Shown here in pieces: positions 47,315 through 64,000 of a stretch of DNA of 64,000 bases (positions within the stretch are counted from its first letter, which is position 1; each line of letters starts with the position of its first letter). A program made the translations under genes and the position numbers. The notes below the pieces were generated by a model that saw nothing but the letters and a program-made list of their open reading frames with translations, made no database searches and was not told the origin of the DNA. The DNA lies in assembly GCF_042477335.2 (NCBI RefSeq), contig NC_091255.1, positions 43,254,501 to 43,318,500 on the forward strand, given 5' to 3'. The DNA comes from Ovis canadensis (lineage: Eukaryota; Chordata; Mammalia; Artiodactyla; Bovidae).

Positions 47315-47570
47315 GATCTCTTTTTTATTTATTGTACTTGTGTGACTGCCTTGGGTCTTAGTTGTGGCACCCTGGAATCTTAGTTGCATCTTGTGGGATC
47401 TTTCGTTGTGGCATACCAGCTCCAGAGCTTCTGGCTTAGTAGTTGCCATGCTCAGTTTTAGTTGCTCCGGGTCATGTGGGACCTTAGTTCCCCAACCAGG
47501 GATCAAACCAGTGCCCCCTGCATTGCAAGGCAAATTCTTACCTGCTAGACCACCAGGGAAGTCCCCCAGC
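47315..47570 (-). mobile_element. CHR-type SINE, antisense
   Basis: 'ttagttccccaaccagggat', 'ccctgcattgcaaggcaaat' and the head complement 'accaccagggaagtccc' at 47,550-47,566. Confidence 0.88.
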
Positions 47571-47829
47571 TCTTTCTCACCCATCTGAACTTGGAAGCAT
47601 TTCCTAACCTTCCTCTACCCCATCACTGTGTTTTATTTTCTTCATAACATGTGCTAACTCTCTGAAAGTATTTTATTTGCTTGCTTAGTGTCTTACTCTT
47701 CAACCAGAACTTCATGTTAGCAAGAACTTTCTGTTTAGATCACAAATATATGCAGCCCCGTCCCTGGATCTGGCACAGGGTTGGACACATATTAGAGACA
47801 AAGTAAGTGTGTTTTCAAAGAATGAAAAA

Positions 47830-48125
47830 CAGAGCTTCCCTGGTGGTACAGTGGATGGGAATCTGCCTGCGAGTGCAGGCAACACAGGTTCCACCCCTGG
47901 TCCAGGAAGATCTCACAGGCCGCCAAACAGTTAAGCGCATGGACCACAGCTACTGCACCTGTGCTCTAGAGCCCATGTTCTGCAACAAGAGAAGCTCCTG
48001 CAATGAGAAGCCCGAGCACCAAGACAAAGGGTAGCCCCACCTCACCGCAAGTGGAGAAAGCCCTCCTGCAGCAACAAAGCCCCAGCACAACCAAAAGTAA
48101 ATAATAATTTTTTTCTTAAAACGAG
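47830..48125 (+). mobile_element. Long CHR-type SINE, sense
   Basis: 'agcttccctggtggtacagt' head, 'ggtccaggaagatctcacag' and the internally repetitive body with 'tgcaacaagagaagctcctg', ending in an A/T-rich tail. Confidence 0.88.
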
Positions 48126-48503
48126 AAAACAGATGATTGAATGTGGCATCTCCACTCACTTCTGTGGCTGTTTGTTGTAAGGTGTGTCTTATGTAACTGC
48201 CGGGTTTTATACATGACTAGCTTTTAAAGAAAAAGGGAAAATATATTCAAGGTTATCCCTGTAACCATGTCTCTTTCAGTCATTTTCACTCTTGAGAGGA
48301 AGAAAGAAGGGTGGGATGTCTCTTAGCGGTACTGAAATGAGTGTGATTTTATTTGTGGGTCCTCTTTGCCACATCCAGGACTCATCAGACTTCAGTGTGC
48401 ATCAAGGTTACCTGTAGGACTTGTTAAACTCAGATGGCAGGGCACCACCCTCAGAGTTTCTGATGCAGTAAATCTAAAGTGGAATCCAAAAAGTTCCCGG
48501 GTG

Positions 48504-48982
48504 GGACTTAGCTAGCAGTCCAGTGGTTAAGAATCACCATGCAATGCAGGAGACAAGGATGGAACCCCGGTCAGGGAACTAAGATTCCATGTGCCACAGA
48601 GCAACTAAGCCCAAGCACCAAAACTACTGAGTCCAGGGCTCCAGAGCCCATGTGCCACAACCAGAGTCTGTGCATGCATGCCTGCTCAGTCGCTTTAGTT
48701 GTCTGGGCCTGTGCGACCCTATGGACTGTATCCCACCAGGCTCCTCTGTCCATGGGATTCTCCAGGCAAGAATAGTGGAGTGGGTTGCTGTGCTCTCCTC
48801 CAGCAGATCTTCCCGACCTAGGGATTGAACCTGCATCTTTTAGGTCTCCTGCACTGGCAGGCAGGTTCTTTACCACTAGCACCACCTGGGAAGCCCCAGA
48901 GAGCCTGTGGGTCACAAGGAAAGATCCCACATGACACAAGGAAGACCTGACACAGCCAAATAAATCTTAAAAAAAAAAAAAA
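48504..48982 (+). mobile_element. CHR-type SINE, itself split by a Bov-tA
   Basis: Sense CHR with a long A tail at 48,969-48,987. The flanks AAAAAGTTCCCGGGTG (48,488-48,503) and AAAAAGTTCCCAGGTG (48,983-48,998) are a 16-bp duplication with one mismatch. Confidence 0.9.
48673..48899 (-). mobile_element. Bov-tA SINE, antisense, inside CHR
   Basis: Reverse Bov-tA from 'catgcatgcctgctcagtcg' to 'caccacctgggaagcccc'. An imperfect duplication, AGAGTCTGTG at about 48,663-48,672 and AGAGCCTGTG at about 48,900-48,909, marks the insertion in the CHR body. Confidence 0.88.
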
Positions 48983-49084
48983 AAAAAGTTCCCAGGTGCT
49001 GCTGCTGCTCTTGGCTGGGGATCACACTTTGAGAACAGATCCCAGTAAATAGGCAAAAAAAAAAAACAAACTGAAGTATGACTA

Positions 49085-49150
49085 GTCCAGTTCAGTTCAG
49101 TTGCTCAGTCACGTGCGACCCTTTGCGACCGCATGGAGTGCAGCACACAG
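49085..49150 (-). mobile_element. Short BovB 3' tip, antisense
   Basis: 'gttcagttcagttgctcagt' is the complement of the BovB tail; only about 60 bases are present. Confidence 0.7.
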
Positions 49151-49485
49151 TAGCTGTGGCTATTTTGAACTCTTATAGTGCTTAACTTCTCTGGAAAGTT
49201 CTGGCTTTTATTAAAATCCATGTATATCCATGGAAATGTATCCTATAATTCAAAATATCTGTTCTCTGTTTGAGAATCAATTGTGGCCATACAGCACACA
49301 GGGATATCTCTGTCCTACAGTATAAGCGTTAAAGTCATTCATCCGTACATGTCATCATCTATACATTCATATATACAAATACATCCATTTATTTCTACCG
49401 CTATACCAACATACAATTATTACTATTATATTTCATGTCAACTCAGTACTGCAATAGCTTCTTAAATGATTCTCTGAGGTTATCC
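49151..49485. other. Intergenic, AT-rich, no feature
   Basis: AT-rich sequence without a recognisable exon or repeat. Confidence 0.4.
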
Positions 49486-49489
49486 ATGT

Positions 49490-49640
49490 GAAGCCAGTCT
49501 TTTCCATATTCAAGTCTGATCATGCCACTCGCTTGCATGAAACTCTCCATTGCTCCCCAATCTTCTCAAGGAAAAATCCAGTAGCTTTAACACGGCTTAC
49601 TTGACATGGCCCCTGTTTATCTTGCAGCCCCATCTCACAT
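49490..49640. repeat. L2 LINE fragment
   Basis: 'caagtctgatcatgccactc', 'gaaactctccattgctcccc' and 'cttacttgacatggcccctg' follow the conserved L2 3' region. Confidence 0.7.
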
Positions 49641-49649
49641 CACCCCTCT

Positions 49650-49775
49650 CCAGCCATAAGTATTTTACGTAGTTTATCGTGAGGATTTTACAGATGGGGA
49701 AACAAGGCAGCGGACAGCCAAGGAGCTTGCCGAGAGTCGTGGAGCTACTAAGTGCTAGAAAAGGGATTTGAAGGC
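49650..49775 (-). repeat. MIR SINE, antisense
   Basis: 'gaggattttacagatgggga', 'aacaaggcagcggacagcca' and 'gtggagctactaagtgctag' form a clear reversed MIR. Confidence 0.8.
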
Positions 49776-49839
49776 AGGTTGCCTTCCTGTCTGGACAACT
49801 ACTACCTGGCTGGAAAAGCCTCAGGGAAGAGGTTGCGAT

Positions 49840-50005
49840 TAAGACAGGCGGGTTCCCTGAGTGGGGAAGATCCCCTGGAGAAGGAAATGGCTACCCACTC
49901 CAACATTCTTGCCTGGGAAATCCCATGGACAGAGGAACCTGGCGGGCTAAACAGTCTATAGGGTCGTAATGAGTCGGACACGACAGAGCGACTGAACAAC
50001 AGCTA
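49840..50005 (+). mobile_element. Bov-tA SINE, sense
   Basis: Partial head, then 'ggaagatcccctggagaagg', 'catggacagaggaacctggc' and the tail 'cacgacagagcgactgaaca'. It sits about 170 bases upstream of the COPS3 promoter motifs. Confidence 0.88.
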
Positions 50006-50183
50006 GGCGTTCAGTTCCTTCCTTTGCCCACCATCCCCTTTAAATCCAGGGAGCGACTTCACGTGTGCACAGAACGAAAACGGAAGGGAAAAAAACCTGC
50101 TTTCCGGCGCGGGCATCCGCAGAACCGGTTCCATGGAAACAGTAGCCGGGTCCAGGTAGGTAGATCTCGCGGCGCTTGAGCGG

Positions 50184-50197
50184 CGGAAGTGACGTCA
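50184..50197 (+). promoter_or_regulatory. COPS3: ETS/CRE composite site in COPS3 promoter
   Basis: CGGAAGT (ETS core, 50,184-50,190) runs directly into the full palindromic CRE TGACGTCA (50,190-50,197), 76 bases upstream of the ATG. Such ETS/CREB composites are known from CpG-island housekeeping promoters. Binding is inferred from sequence only. Confidence 0.7.
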
Positions 50198-50272
50198 CCG
50201 CCCTGAGGCCCTCCGGTGGGTCGCCGGCCCTCGTCTCGCGCGCGCCGCCTCCGTCGCCCGGCTACCGGGAAG

Positions 50273-63965
<13,693 letters not shown>

Positions 63966-64000
63966 TAAAGATTACTGGTGTTTGCCGTGGGAGGCGTAGA

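Larger units (their letters stand above)
48385..49045. mobile_element. MER5A remnant split by a CHR SINE
   Basis: Left part 48,385-48,503 ('tgcatcaaggttacctgtag', 'gagtttctgatgcagtaaat') and right part 48,983-49,045 ('cccaggtgctgctgctgctc', 'gatcacactttgagaacag') together read as one MER5A-type hAT remnant. The interruption is a CHR SINE with a 16-bp target-site duplication. Confidence 0.7.

Noticed and set aside
50131-50140. RFX X-box in COPS3 promoter
   Set aside because: CCATGGAAAC matches only one half of the X-box, so I did not list it as a feature.

Overview
The window is nuclear DNA of a ruminant, most likely a bovid. The evidence is the repeat content: many Bov-tA and Bov-A2 SINEs, CHR-type tRNA-Glu SINEs and BovB (RTE-clade) LINE pieces, combinations known only from ruminants. 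No bacterial, plasmid, phage or CRISPR features were seen. Two protein-coding genes are present, both recognised from their translated exons: NT5M (mitochondrial 5'(3')-deoxyribonucleotidase, minus strand, complete coding sequence in five exons) and COPS3 (COP9 signalosome subunit 3, plus strand, exons 1-9, running off the right edge). They are neighbours in human 17p11.2 as well; the bovine counterpart is expected on chromosome 19, but cattle, buffalo, sheep and goat cannot be told apart by eye.

Layout. 1-33,460 is a gene-free flank beyond the 3' end of NT5M: unique sequence with SINEs, LINE fragments, a probable antisense solo LTR, old MIR/L2/MER5 pieces, a degenerate 21-bp minisatellite and a G-rich repeat tract. 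33,460-46,120 is NT5M, read right to left, with a poly(A) signal at 33,479-33,484 and a CpG-rich first exon near 46 kb. Its introns carry a 1.9-kb BovB copy, L1 remnants and SINEs. 46,121-50,272 is the spacer between the two divergent genes, mostly repeats; each gene has its own CpG-rich promoter. 50,273 to the end is COPS3, with a compact ETS/CRE promoter motif and a YY1-type motif over the start codon.

The two genes have unrelated jobs: NT5M removes phosphate from thymine and uracil deoxyribonucleotides in mitochondria, and COPS3 is a PCI subunit of the complex that removes NEDD8 from cullins. Their adjacency is conserved synteny rather than an operon-like arrangement.

No previously undescribed biological system was found. 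The points most worth checking are a non-canonical GC-AG intron in NT5M, the ETS/CRE/YY1 arrangement at COPS3, several nested insertions whose order can be read from target-site duplications, and three possible conserved non-coding segments. All repeat family names are by recognition of consensus-like text, not by a database search.
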